Source of the DNA: Labilibaculum filiforme
GTDB taxonomy: Bacteria; Bacteroidota; Bacteroidia; Bacteroidales; Marinifilaceae
Length of the DNA: 64,000 bases
Assembly: GCF_002843315.1 (NCBI RefSeq)
Contig: NZ_MVDD01000004.1
Span: 186,001 to 250,000 of the forward strand
Reading direction: 5' to 3'
Part shown: piece after piece, positions 9,120 through 20,057 of the stretch
Position numbering within the stretch: the stretch's first letter is position 1
How the letters are laid out: every line of letters begins with the position of its first letter
Made by a program: the position numbers and the translations under genes
Notes under the pieces: model-generated
Database searches by the model: none
What the model saw: the letters and a program-made list of their open reading frames with translations, nothing else
What the model was told of the DNA's origin: nothing

Positions 9120-9872
9120 TCAAATTTCCAATTGTTGCTTTAATTCCTTAAATCCGTTCCGACTAACTTTTAAACTCTCACCGGATTTTAAAATTACAAT
9201 CCAATGATCTTTCTCATAAGGTTGCAACTGGGCTATTTGATCAATCTTCACCAAATAGGTACGATGAATACGACAAAACTCATTAGAATCTAAATGCTTT
9301 TCAAAGTACTTCATCGTTTTTTGCTTCAGATATTTGCCTTCATTGGTATAAATCATCACATAATCGTCCTGCGCTTCAAAATATTTAATTTTATCAATAG
9401 CAAGTACATCAATTTTATTTCTTGATTTTACAACCACCCGAGTCAATAACTCATCTGATGAATCGTTATGGCTTTTAATTTTCTCAATTTGATCTTCACT
9501 CTTCACCGAATTAGAAATTCGATCCTTCACTTTACTCACTGCGTCATTAAAGCGTTCATTCGAGAATGGTTTTAGTAAGTAATCAATTGCATTGTGCTCA
9601 AAAGCTTTAATTGCATATTCGTTATAGGCAGTGGTAAACACAATATTACAAGGTTTATCAAGTAATTCTAACATCTCAAAACCTGTTAGTTTTGGCATCT
9701 GAACATCTAAAAACACCAAATCGGGTTGCAAGTCATTAATTGCTTTTAAGCCTTGAAATCCGTCGGAGTATTCCCCTACAATTTTAATTTCTTGATATGC
9801 TCCCAAATACGCTCGAACCAGATCTCTTGCCAAGCTTTCGTCATCAATAATTATTGCTTTAATTGCTTCCAT
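9120..9872 (-). CDS. LytTR-family response regulator
   Basis: A 250-residue two-domain regulator. The receiver domain (1-120) has the acidic pair Asp10-Asp11, the phospho-acceptor Asp56 in VFLDVQMP, and the conserved Lys in LLKPF near 103. The C-terminal LytTR DNA-binding domain (about 145-250) carries KYFEAQDDYVMIYT and FCRIHRTYLV. It starts 3 bases after the stop of the histidine kinase gene, its obvious partner. LytTR regulators in Bacteroidetes usually act on envelope or transport genes; a target may be the operon itself (LiaF-like proteins) or the neighbouring receptor gene, but no binding sites could be identified. Confidence 0.92.
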   Translation of the reverse strand: MEAIKAIIIDDESLARDLVRAYLGAYQEIKIVGEYSDGFQGLKAINDLQPDLVFLDVQMPKLTGFEMLELLDKPCNIVFTTAYNEYAIKAFEHNAIDYLLKPFSNERFNDAVSKVKDRISNSVKSEDQIEKIKSHNDSSDELLTRVVVKSRNKIDVLAIDKIKYFEAQDDYVMIYTNEGKYLKQKTMKYFEKHLDSNEFCRIHRTYLVKIDQIAQLQPYEKDHWIVILKSGESLKVSRNGFKELKQQLEI

Positions 9873-9875
9873 ATT

Positions 9876-10925
9876 TTATAAACTTTGCGGAAATTCCAGG
9901 TGAACAGTAAATTGATTCTCTCTTTTAACAATTCTCATTAAATCGGCACGACCGTAAATTAAATTTAAGCGTTCCTGAATATTATGCAATCCTATTCCAT
10001 TTCCTCTTGTTGGAATAGCTTCCGGATCGAAATTATTACTGATACTAATTTTTAAAGTATCGTTCTCGAAACTACATTTAGTATGAACACAAACAGGTTC
10101 GAGACTTTCGTGCACTCCATATTTAATTGCATTTTCGTATAAGGGTTGTAAAATTAAATTCGGAATTTTTAAGTTTTCACAATACTTCGAAAGATCGAAA
10201 TGAAGTTGCAGACGATCGCCAAATCGGACTTTCTCTATTTCCATGTACAAACGAATATTACTTAATTCGTTACTCAAATTATTCAACTCCTTTAAATCTT
10301 GAGCGAGCGAATAGCGCAGGTAAGTAGACAATTTTACCAGCATTTCTCGAGACAACTCTGGTTTTGATAAAGTTAAAGAACTAACTGAATTTAAACTATT
10401 AAATAGGAAATGTGGATTGATTTGAGATTTTAATGCTGTTAGTTCTGCTTCCTTCACCAACTCTTTTAATTCAGATTCGTGCACCAATTTATCCTGAAAA
10501 TTACGATAATACATTATTAAATAGTACACAATCACAATATAATCATACATTCCAAAAGCTAACAGAATCTGCCAATGTATCGGTATTAAGTAATCGAATC
10601 CTTCGCTGGAACCACCAAACAATGAAACTCGAATTTGGTATGCTGAAGAAACCCATATTCCAACTACAATTAGTCCGGCTGTTAAATGGTGCAAAAGAAA
10701 ACCAAAAACTCCAAGACTTTCGATACTGGTAAACATCACAACAAACCAAATACATGCTCCTAATATCAGTACCGGAAAAGAAAAACTAAAAGCATTTAAA
10801 AAGGCATCGTAAGGCAATCTCCCCTCAAAATACCATCCAATAACAAATAACAGCGTGGCAAAAAACAACCAAGATGCTAAATATATTGGAATGGCAAAAC
10901 GATTTTTTAAAAGAGGATGTTGCAT
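9876..10925 (-). CDS. LytS-type sensor histidine kinase (His_kinase family)
   Basis: A 349-residue membrane kinase. Four hydrophobic segments cover residues 12-140, with a short linker to the His_kinase domain (PF06580), which holds the phospho-acceptor in ALKSQINPHFLFNSLN (His172). The ATP-binding half follows, with LQPLYENAIKYG (N-box) and GIGLHNIQERL (G-box). There is no large sensor domain, so the signal probably comes from the membrane or from the two LiaF-like membrane proteins encoded just upstream (5-base gap). Its product phosphorylates the LytTR regulator encoded next. Confidence 0.92.
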   Translation of the reverse strand: MQHPLLKNRFAIPIYLASWLFFATLLFVIGWYFEGRLPYDAFLNAFSFSFPVLILGACIWFVVMFTSIESLGVFGFLLHHLTAGLIVVGIWVSSAYQIRVSLFGGSSEGFDYLIPIHWQILLAFGMYDYIVIVYYLIMYYRNFQDKLVHESELKELVKEAELTALKSQINPHFLFNSLNSVSSLTLSKPELSREMLVKLSTYLRYSLAQDLKELNNLSNELSNIRLYMEIEKVRFGDRLQLHFDLSKYCENLKIPNLILQPLYENAIKYGVHESLEPVCVHTKCSFENDTLKISISNNFDPEAIPTRGNGIGLHNIQERLNLIYGRADLMRIVKRENQFTVHLEFPQSL

Positions 10926-10930
10926 TACAA

Positions 10931-11647
10931 TTATTTATAGGATTTAATTTCACATCCGCCCAAAGCCACAACGCCTTTAATAATTAATTCCTTTTTAGGT
11001 TCTACAATGTAATTCGTAGTTGGTATTCGTTTGTCGGAAACACCACCCAAAATAGCAGACACTTCCACCTTAACCTCCCAATCGGATGGAACCACAAGAA
11101 CACAGCCACCAAACATGGTAAATACATCAATTATATTTGTGCCTTCGGCCAGATCAGCATTTGTGAAATTTAATTCAGTACCTCCAAAAACACAAGTAAT
11201 TTTCCCGCCTCTAAAATTTTTGGTATTGATCACTTTTTCGCCTCCACCAAATACATTTAGCTCATCAATATAATCAGAATTTGATCCTTCTACTGGTCGT
11301 TGCTTATCAAAACCACTTTCGTTCCGTTTTCGAATTACTACAACTCCAATTACAATTAACATTACCGGCCAAAATAAACCTCGCCAATTAAAGCTCCAAT
11401 CGAATATCATAGGCATTAAAAACACACCTCCTACTGCCATTAGCACAATTCCAGTGGTTTTATCGTCTTTCCCAAAAAAGAAAAGCGCTCCCAATCCAAA
11501 CAGCAACATTGGCCACGAAAAAATAACATAGCGCAATTCGTAAGGAATAAAATCTAAATTTTTAAGCACTAGTAAACATCCAAAAAGGATTAAGAAAATT
11601 CCGAATATGGCTCGGTTATTTGTGTTTGATTTATGATTTGATTTCAT
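10931..11647 (-). CDS. LiaF-like membrane protein with C-terminal cell-wall-response domain
   Basis: About 238 residues from the ATG at 11647; the open frame runs on for 25 codons upstream, but that extension overlaps nothing conserved and begins within the preceding gene. Four predicted transmembrane stretches lie between residues 15 and 105 (LiaI/LiaF-TM-type, rich in GxLLFGLGALFF). The C-terminal soluble part (about 140-238) is a beta-helix like that of LiaF (VFGGGEKVINTKNFRGGKIT, FGGTELNFTNA, FGGCVLVVPSDWEV), with repeated FGG turns. In Firmicutes LiaF represses a LiaS kinase; in Bacteroidetes these proteins are paired with LytS/LytR. It is the second gene of the operon. Confidence 0.82.
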   Translation of the reverse strand: MKSNHKSNTNNRAIFGIFLILFGCLLVLKNLDFIPYELRYVIFSWPMLLFGLGALFFFGKDDKTTGIVLMAVGGVFLMPMIFDWSFNWRGLFWPVMLIVIGVVVIRKRNESGFDKQRPVEGSNSDYIDELNVFGGGEKVINTKNFRGGKITCVFGGTELNFTNADLAEGTNIIDVFTMFGGCVLVVPSDWEVKVEVSAILGGVSDKRIPTTNYIVEPKKELIIKGVVALGGCEIKSYK

Positions 11648-11672
11648 AATAATATATTTTAATGCTATGAAT

Positions 11673-12017
11673 TTATTTATTTTTACTGCAATATGGTGAA
11701 TCGGGAGCAAAAATAAATGCAATGCCTCCTAAGATAAGTAGAATGGGGAAAAACCATATGTCCCAACTGGCAGGAATAAAATACAAATCATCCATTAGGA
11801 AATAAACTCCCGCAGCAACCGCCATTAAACCTCCAAAAACTTTTCTGCGAACTAAAATCTGAAGCACTCCAACTAAAATTAAAAAAGACTCCCATCGGTA
11901 CAAATAAGTTTCAATAAAATTAGATTGATAATTCAATCGCTCTAAAGCAATTACAAGTCCAACTATTATTAGTAAAAGGCCTACAAATAGACTTTTATTT
12001 TTCTTATTTTTATCCAT
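11673..12017 (-). CDS. Small four-helix membrane protein, LiaI/LiaF-TM-like (DUF5668)
   Basis: A 114-residue protein made almost entirely of four hydrophobic helices (about 9-25, 37-53, 58-75, 85-105). The segment LFVGLLLIIVGLVIALERL matches the LiaI-LiaF-TM/DUF5668 family. It is the first gene of the unit that continues with the LiaF-like protein 25 bases later, then LytS and LytR. The short linkers and lack of a soluble domain suggest that it acts as a membrane accessory or sensor for the kinase; its molecular job is unknown. Confidence 0.75.
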   Translation of the reverse strand: MDKNKKNKSLFVGLLLIIVGLVIALERLNYQSNFIETYLYRWESFLILVGVLQILVRRKVFGGLMAVAAGVYFLMDDLYFIPASWDIWFFPILLILGGIAFIFAPDSPYCSKNK

Positions 12018-12130
12018 AATACTGTTGTTTAAGATTAAGTTTTACGTTGTTTCTACTGCTAAAGTAGTTCAACAAACATGCTTTTACTTGCCAAAATCGG
12101 TTAATTGCGCTCAATAATCGGTAAAAGGCT

Positions 12131-12165
12131 AAAAAAAAGAAAGACCACTATTTAAAATGGTCTTT
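12131..12165 (-). terminator. Terminator of the PAS histidine kinase gene
   Basis: AAAGACCA and TGGTCTTT (12140-12165) with loop ctatttaaaa; on the minus strand the stem is followed by a run of T (complement of 12131-12138). Confidence 0.82.
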
Positions 12166-12290
12166 GTCTATTCTAGTTTTCAATCTCAGTTTACAATCAT
12201 CTCCATTTTGCCTTCATCTTACATTAGGAATTTTAATTCTTAACATACAGTAACTATTTTTTATCATCGTAGCTTTATAAAGATTGAACC

Positions 12291-14723
12291 TTAGCTTCTA
12301 ATATTATATGGCAAACAAAAATAAAACCCCGAACCTTTTCCAAGCTTACTCTCCACCCAAATTTTTCCTCCAAGCATTTCTACGTACGATTTAGAAATTG
12401 CTAATCCGAGTCCTGCTCCTTGACGGGCCATTTTATCCAAAATATCCGCCTGAATAAAGCGTTCAAAAATAGCCACCTGCCTATCTTCTGAAATTCCTAT
12501 GCCTGTATCTTTCACATAAAATTGTAGAAGGTCACCATCTTCTTCTTTAATAAGCTCATACCCTAGTTTAATGGATCCTTTCTCGGAATATTTTATTGAA
12601 TTTTTAACCAAATTGCTTAATATCGCAAATAACTTATCTTGGTCGGTTTCAATGACAGCTTCTTTATCGGACAATGCTTTCTTAAATCCAAACTGCATTC
12701 CTTTTGCTGCTACTTCTGGGTTAAATAGAGAATGAATATATTCAATTTGTTCATTTACATTGATTTTTTCTATTTCAAGCTCCATTAAACCTGCTTCAAT
12801 TTTTGATATATCTACAATATCATCAATAATATTTAGCATTCTCACCCCGCTTTCGCTGATAATTCGCACGTACTTTTGTTGCTGTTCACCTGTTAGATTG
12901 GGCTCCCGCAATAGCTCCGAAAAACCCATAATACTATTCATAGGTGTCCGTATTTCGTGACTCATATTCGCTAAGAATGCTGATTTCAAACGGTCACTTT
13001 CTTCTGCTTTTTCCTTTGCAACAATTAATTCTTCATTTTTCTCGAGGAGTAGCAATTCGGCCTTTTTTCGATCCGTTATATCTACATTCGAACCCAAATA
13101 TCCAATTAGTTCATTTTCTTTATTAAATAATGGTTTGGCACTTCCCTCAACAAGAGTAATTTTCCCTTCCTTACTAACAAAACGATATTCGTAGGCCCAA
13201 CTACCATGCGACTTTACTGATTTATTCCAATTCTCAAAAACACTATCCTTATCATCAGGATGAAGTGAATTCATCCACCCATTCCCAAGGCATTCCTGCA
13301 GTCTCATGCCCGCAATTTCGAGCCATTTATTATTGGCATAAATACAATTCCCATTTTTATCAGTAGTATAAATAGCAACCGGCGAATACTGACTATATAC
13401 TCTAAACTTTTCTTCGTTTTCTTCCGCTCTTTCTTTCGCTTTTATTAATTCCAATTCCGCCGACTTCAGATCTGTAATATCCTGTACTATCCCTGTTAAG
13501 TAAGTCGTATCGCCCTCCAAATTTAAAACATGCCTCCCTGTAGCTTTTATCCAACGCAATTCTCCATCAATAAAACGATTTATCCGGCATTCGAAACTCC
13601 AATCCTCAGTAGATTCTATTGCCCCTTTGAATGCCTCGTTAACATATTCTTTATCCTCCAAGAAAACATGTTGCAAAAACATTTCGTAGGTCCATTCAGG
13701 TAACAAACTTTCATATCCGAATATCTGATCATGAATCAAAGTTCTGCGCGAGGATTTATCAAGCAAATTAAGATCCCAAGCACCAATTAAACCAGTTTCT
13801 AGAGCTAAACTTAATCGATGTTCACTCTTGGCCAATGCATTTAAAATGTTTTTTTGTTCTGTTATATCATGAATCGATCCTACTAAGAATTTATTTCCAG
13901 CGGTATCAATAAAACGAGTTTTTCTTGTAATAATCGTCCTACAAATGGAACCTACTGTCATTTTTTCTTCCCGCAAATCTGATATGCCAGCATCTAACAC
14001 GTTTCGATCAACTGCAAGAAAATGTTCTTTTTCATCTTTTGGAACCGATTCGCTTAAAGTATATCCAAGAACTTCTTCTTCCTTTAAATTAAAGATTTTA
14101 TAGAAGGCACTATTAGCCAGAACAATACAATGATTGTCGTCTTTCACAAAAATAGGATCGCCCACCAAATTAAGAATGGTTTTTATTTGTTCTTTCTCAT
14201 TGCGCAAACTTAATTCTGCCAACTTTCGCTCCGTAATATTCACATGAGTACCTATAATTCGAATTGCTTTGCCTTCATCATTATAAAACGCCTCGCCCCG
14301 CGAAAGAACATTTACCCAATGGCCTTGTTTATGACGCATTTTAAACTCCAAAACAAAACGATTCGTTTTTCGGGTCATTAAACCTTCCAGTAATCCCCAA
14401 GTTGTGCGCACATCCTCGGTGTCCGTTAATTCTTCCCAAACACTTACTTCATTTACTAATTCATGTTCTTCGTAACCAAGCATTTTTTTCCAACCTGGCG
14501 AATAGTAAATTTTTTGAGTTTCAAGATTCCAATCGTACAAACCATCATTCGATGCCTCCATTGCCAATTTAAATCGCTCTTCGCTGTTTCGTAATGCTTT
14601 TTCGGTACGCTTTTGAATAAGTAAATTCTCCTTAACAGATTCCTTCAAAGAAGAATACTTTTGTTGCAATTCCGTTAATTCTTTTACTAATTCTTCCTTG
14701 GATTTTTCTTGGGGATGTATCAT
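12291..14723 (-). CDS. Multi-PAS sensor histidine kinase
   Basis: An 810-residue kinase with no transmembrane segment. A short N-terminal coiled coil (1-45) leads into four PAS/PAC units (about 45-165, 170-290, 295-420 and 430-555), each with recognisable PAC ends such as IIGTHVNITERK, LVGSIHDITEQK and YLGSNVDITDRK. The HisKA domain holds the phospho-acceptor His589 in FLANMSHEIRTPMN. The HATPase domain has the N-box (LSNLVKNSIKYS), DTGIGI and GAGLGLAISK. No receiver domain is fused and no response regulator is adjacent, so its partner is unknown. The stacked PAS domains suggest sensing of cytoplasmic redox, ligand or light signals; no cofactor residue can be assigned by eye. It has its own terminator and is transcribed away from ligA. 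Confidence 0.93.
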   Translation of the reverse strand: MIHPQEKSKEELVKELTELQQKYSSLKESVKENLLIQKRTEKALRNSEERFKLAMEASNDGLYDWNLETQKIYYSPGWKKMLGYEEHELVNEVSVWEELTDTEDVRTTWGLLEGLMTRKTNRFVLEFKMRHKQGHWVNVLSRGEAFYNDEGKAIRIIGTHVNITERKLAELSLRNEKEQIKTILNLVGDPIFVKDDNHCIVLANSAFYKIFNLKEEEVLGYTLSESVPKDEKEHFLAVDRNVLDAGISDLREEKMTVGSICRTIITRKTRFIDTAGNKFLVGSIHDITEQKNILNALAKSEHRLSLALETGLIGAWDLNLLDKSSRRTLIHDQIFGYESLLPEWTYEMFLQHVFLEDKEYVNEAFKGAIESTEDWSFECRINRFIDGELRWIKATGRHVLNLEGDTTYLTGIVQDITDLKSAELELIKAKERAEENEEKFRVYSQYSPVAIYTTDKNGNCIYANNKWLEIAGMRLQECLGNGWMNSLHPDDKDSVFENWNKSVKSHGSWAYEYRFVSKEGKITLVEGSAKPLFNKENELIGYLGSNVDITDRKKAELLLLEKNEELIVAKEKAEESDRLKSAFLANMSHEIRTPMNSIMGFSELLREPNLTGEQQQKYVRIISESGVRMLNIIDDIVDISKIEAGLMELEIEKINVNEQIEYIHSLFNPEVAAKGMQFGFKKALSDKEAVIETDQDKLFAILSNLVKNSIKYSEKGSIKLGYELIKEEDGDLLQFYVKDTGIGISEDRQVAIFERFIQADILDKMARQGAGLGLAISKSYVEMLGGKIWVESKLGKGSGFYFCLPYNIRS

Positions 14724-17089
<2,366 letters not shown>

Positions 17090-17202
17090 CACACAATTAG
17101 AATTTTAGGATCACAAATACATTATTTTAGACTGTTTAGCTCTATCTATTTAAGTGTTATTTCTTCGACCTTAACACTTTTACCATTTTAAACATTAAAT
17201 AA

Positions 17203-17790
17203 ATGAATTTTACCGCTATAGATTTTGAAACGGCAAACGCACAACGCAATTCGGCTTGTTCGCTTGGTTTGGTTCGTGTTAAAAATGGAGTAATTGTTGA
17301 AAGTAAAGAATGGTTGATTTCGCCACCAGAAATGTACTTCCATCCGATGAATGTTAGTATTCACGGAATTACAGAGGAAGATGTGGCTAACCAACCCAGT
17401 TTCAATTACATTTGGGAAGAAGTAGAAGATTACCTGCATGGCGAAATGGTGATTGCTCATAATGCCAGCTTTGATGTATCGGTACTTCGAGCTTGTTTAG
17501 AAACTTATAACATTCCGTTTCCGGAATTTGATTATATGTGTACCGTACAAATCAGCCGTAATATTTGGCCCAGCATGCCAAACCACAAACTTAATACCAT
17601 GGCACACCTTTTCGATATTCCTCTTCGACATCACGATGCATTAGAGGATACTTTGGCTTGTGCTAAAATAGCTATAAAGGCATGTGAAGTAATGAATACC
17701 AAAAATATTTCCGATTTAGCTCAAGAAATACGCATTGCTCCAGGAAAACTAAATATTAATGGTTACAAAGCTCCAAAAAAGATTAAATAA
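17203..17790 (+). CDS. DnaQ-like 3'-5' exonuclease (DEDDh)
   Basis: A 195-residue single-domain exonuclease. The DEDDh acids are visible: Asp7 and Glu9 in AIDFETA, the Asp in AHNASFDVSVL near 88, and His-x4-Asp in HHDALEDTLA near 145-150. This is the proofreading epsilon-subunit fold, but the small size and the lack of other domains suggest a general DNA repair or RNase T-like trimming enzyme. Bacteroidetes commonly carry it as a separate gene. It lies 113 bases after ligA on the same strand. No special regulation is visible. Confidence 0.9.
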   Translation: MNFTAIDFETANAQRNSACSLGLVRVKNGVIVESKEWLISPPEMYFHPMNVSIHGITEEDVANQPSFNYIWEEVEDYLHGEMVIAHNASFDVSVLRACLETYNIPFPEFDYMCTVQISRNIWPSMPNHKLNTMAHLFDIPLRHHDALEDTLACAKIAIKACEVMNTKNISDLAQEIRIAPGKLNINGYKAPKKIK

Positions 17791-17842
17791 GTTTAATTTA
17801 TGAATCCCAAAATGAATTTTTTCATAACTTGTGATTTAAAAT

Positions 17843-17850
17843 TATATTTG
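17843..17850 (+). promoter_or_regulatory. Possible -7 box ahead of the DUF6913-dapA unit
   Basis: TATATTTG fits TAnnTTTG, about 50 bases before the chosen ATG at 17900. No TTG stands at the right distance upstream (only a T-run), so the promoter is half-supported. Confidence 0.42.
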
Positions 17851-17899
17851 CCAAATCAACCCGTAATTGCCAGCCCACAACTTAACGATAGCATATAAA

Positions 17900-18439
17900 A
17901 TGAGTTTTTTTCAGAATATTAAAAATCAGCTTGCCGGATTAAAAATAAAGAGCCAACAAAAGAAAAATCCGCGTCGGAAAGAATTTCATAATTTAGACAG
18001 TGCTAAAAGCATTGGTATCCTATTCGATACACTTCAGGAAAAAAATCATACTATCGCAAAAAAGTTTAGCGAAGACCTAGCACAAAAAGGCTATAAGGTG
18101 CAAGCTGTAGGCTGGATTAATGCTGACGAACTACCTGATTTTGGTGTCGCTCAAAAGATAGTTTTCTATACCAATAAAGATGTAAAATGGAGCGGGGAAC
18201 CAATTATTCCCGAATTAATCGAGTTCACCAATACTAAATTCGATTTGCTCTTTGTTCTAACAAAATCGGAACATGTTTCGATAAAATATATTACTCAAAC
18301 TTCTGCTGCTGCTTGTAAAGTAGGTTCGTTGGTAGATAATTGTGAACATTTGGATTTAATGATTGATCAGGGGAAAAATAGTTCGATAGAAAACCTGATC
18401 AGCGAAAGCTTAAAATACCTTTCACAAATTAAAAAGTAG
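17900..18439 (+). CDS. DUF6913-like conserved Bacteroidetes protein
   Basis: 179 residues from the ATG at 17900 (MSFFQNIKNQLAG). The open frame runs 11 codons further upstream, but that part overlaps the likely transcription start. The N-terminus is basic (KIKSQQKKNPRRKEF), followed by an alpha/beta domain with SIGILFDTLQEKNHTIAKKF, YKVQAVGWIN and FDLLFVLTKSEHVSIKYITQTSAAACKVG. The pattern is that of the Bacteroidetes family DUF6913, usually located beside dapA; the function is unknown. It ends 5 bases before dapA, so the two are almost certainly co-transcribed, which hints at a link to lysine/cell-wall precursor metabolism. Confidence 0.75.
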   Translation: MSFFQNIKNQLAGLKIKSQQKKNPRRKEFHNLDSAKSIGILFDTLQEKNHTIAKKFSEDLAQKGYKVQAVGWINADELPDFGVAQKIVFYTNKDVKWSGEPIIPELIEFTNTKFDLLFVLTKSEHVSIKYITQTSAAACKVGSLVDNCEHLDLMIDQGKNSSIENLISESLKYLSQIKK

Positions 18440-18444
18440 AACGC

Positions 18445-19329
18445 ATGACAATTAACAAATTTAGAGGAACAGGAGTAGCCCTTGTAACGCCATTTAAAAA
18501 AAATGGTCGTGTTGATTATAATGCTCTAAGTAAGATTGTCGATTTTCAAATTGAAAATGGAGTGAATTATTTGGTAGTGATGGGAACCACTGCCGAAGTA
18601 GCCACACTTTCTGACGATGAAAAACTTTCAGTGATCAATCACATTATAGAAGTGAACGCAAAACGTGTTCCTTTAGTGGTTGGATTTGGAGGAAACTGCA
18701 CGCAAACAATTGTTCAACAAATAGAAGATTTTTCGGAATTTGATGAGATTGATGCAATTCTATCTGTAGCTCCCTACTACAACAAACCTAATCAGAAAGG
18801 ATTATTTCTGCACTATAAAGCAATAGCAAATGTTAGTCCTGTTCCAGTAATTCTATATAATGTTCCTGGTAGAACTGGGGTTAATATTAATGCCGAAACC
18901 TGTTTAAAACTTGCTTCAAAAATTGAGAATATCATTGGTATTAAGGAGGCCTCTGGAAATATGGAGCAGATTATGAGCATTCTTAAAGATAAACCAAACG
19001 ATTTTCTAGTGATATCTGGCGACGATTCCATTACTTATCCGCTAATTTCCCTGGGAGCATGTGGTGTAATTTCGGTGTTGGGAAATGCCTTTCCAAAAGA
19101 ATGGAGTAGCATGGTTAAATTAGCCTTAGAGGGAAAAAACGAAGAGGCTCTTGCTATTCATTATAAGTTATTCGATGTAATTAAGAATATTTTTACCGAG
19201 GGAAATCCTGCCGGAATAAAAGCAATTCTTAATTCGAAAAACCTATGCGAAAACCATTTACGTTTGCCACTCACCCCTATTAGTGATTTACATCATCAAA
19301 AATTATCGGAAATAGTGGACAATTTATAA
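18445..19329 (+). CDS. dapA: 4-Hydroxy-tetrahydrodipicolinate synthase
   Basis: A 294-residue class I aldolase-type enzyme that condenses pyruvate with aspartate semialdehyde in the diaminopimelate/lysine route. The Schiff-base Lys167 is in IGIKEASGN; Tyr138 is in LYNVPGRTGVN; the substrate-binding GTTAE lies at 47-51 (GTTGE in most homologues). GDDSITYPLISLG and GNPAGIKAIL near the C-terminus are typical. Length is standard. It follows the DUF6913 gene with a 5-base gap. Related aldolases (NanA, KDG aldolase) share the fold, but the YNVPGRTG and GNPAG motifs favour DapA. Confidence 0.96.
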   Translation: MTINKFRGTGVALVTPFKKNGRVDYNALSKIVDFQIENGVNYLVVMGTTAEVATLSDDEKLSVINHIIEVNAKRVPLVVGFGGNCTQTIVQQIEDFSEFDEIDAILSVAPYYNKPNQKGLFLHYKAIANVSPVPVILYNVPGRTGVNINAETCLKLASKIENIIGIKEASGNMEQIMSILKDKPNDFLVISGDDSITYPLISLGACGVISVLGNAFPKEWSSMVKLALEGKNEEALAIHYKLFDVIKNIFTEGNPAGIKAILNSKNLCENHLRLPLTPISDLHHQKLSEIVDNL

Positions 19330-19403
19330 TTGTATTGGCATAATAATTGTTTGCTTTTTAAATACAATAACTTAATAATTTAGAATATTATTTACACAAA
19401 AAA

Positions 19404-20000
19404 ATGAAAAATATTATGAAATATTCATTTCGCCTATTTGTATTCTCGCTAGCTATATTAGCTGGTGTTTCTTGTTCGAGACAAGTAACCAGAGTATCTC
19501 CTGATCAGCAGATTGATTTAAGTGGCCGATGGAACGATACGGATTCAAAACTTACCGCGGAGGCATTAATAGACCAATTATTATCTCAAAACTGGATTGG
19601 GAATTACGAGGACGAATTTAATCGTAAGCCTGTGGTTATTGTTGGTTTAATTACCAATAAAAGTTCAGAGCACATCGATTCTGATACTTACATTAAAGAT
19701 ATCGAAAAAGCCATTTTAAATGATGGTAGAGTACGTTTAGTACAAGCTGGAGCAAAAAGAGAAGCTCTTCGCCAAGAACGTGCTGACCAACAAGATTTTG
19801 CATCGAAAGCAAGTTTGAAAAAATGGGGACAAGAACTAGGTGCAGACTTCATTCTTCAAGGCGATATTAATTCAATTATAGATAGCTACAAAAAGGAAAA
19901 TCTTCGTTACTATCAATTAAACCTTGAATTAACTAATGTTGAAACTAGTGAGCTAGTTTGGATGGGCGATAAGAAAATTAAAAAATACATTAATAAATAA
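19404..20000 (+). CDS. LpoB-like penicillin-binding-protein activator lipoprotein
   Basis: A 198-residue lipoprotein. The signal peptide ends in a lipobox, AGVSC (Cys about 25). The mature part matches the LpoB/PF13036 family: DLSGRWNDTDSKLTAEALIDQLL, then a beta-strand PVVIVGLITNKSSEHIDSD, an acidic helix, and a C-terminal LGADFILQGDINSI. In E. coli LpoB spans the periplasm to activate PBP1B; Bacteroidetes homologues sit next to COG3014 lipoproteins, as here. It ends in a hairpin before the next gene. An earlier in-frame ATG starts the chosen frame; a second at 19416 is a possible alternative. Confidence 0.85.
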   Translation: MKNIMKYSFRLFVFSLAILAGVSCSRQVTRVSPDQQIDLSGRWNDTDSKLTAEALIDQLLSQNWIGNYEDEFNRKPVVIVGLITNKSSEHIDSDTYIKDIEKAILNDGRVRLVQAGAKREALRQERADQQDFASKASLKKWGQELGADFILQGDINSIIDSYKKENLRYYQLNLELTNVETSELVWMGDKKIKKYINK

Positions 20001-20012
20001 ATTAGTACTAAA

Positions 20013-20037
20013 CAGGAAGCCACTAATTGGCTTCCTG
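20013..20037 (+). terminator. Hairpin between the LpoB-like and COG3014 genes
   Basis: CAGGAAGCC and GGCTTCCTG with a 7-base loop, followed by AATTTCTTT. The T tail is weak, so it may allow partial read-through into the next lipoprotein gene. Confidence 0.6.
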
Positions 20038-20057
20038 AATTTCTTTATTCTTTGTCG

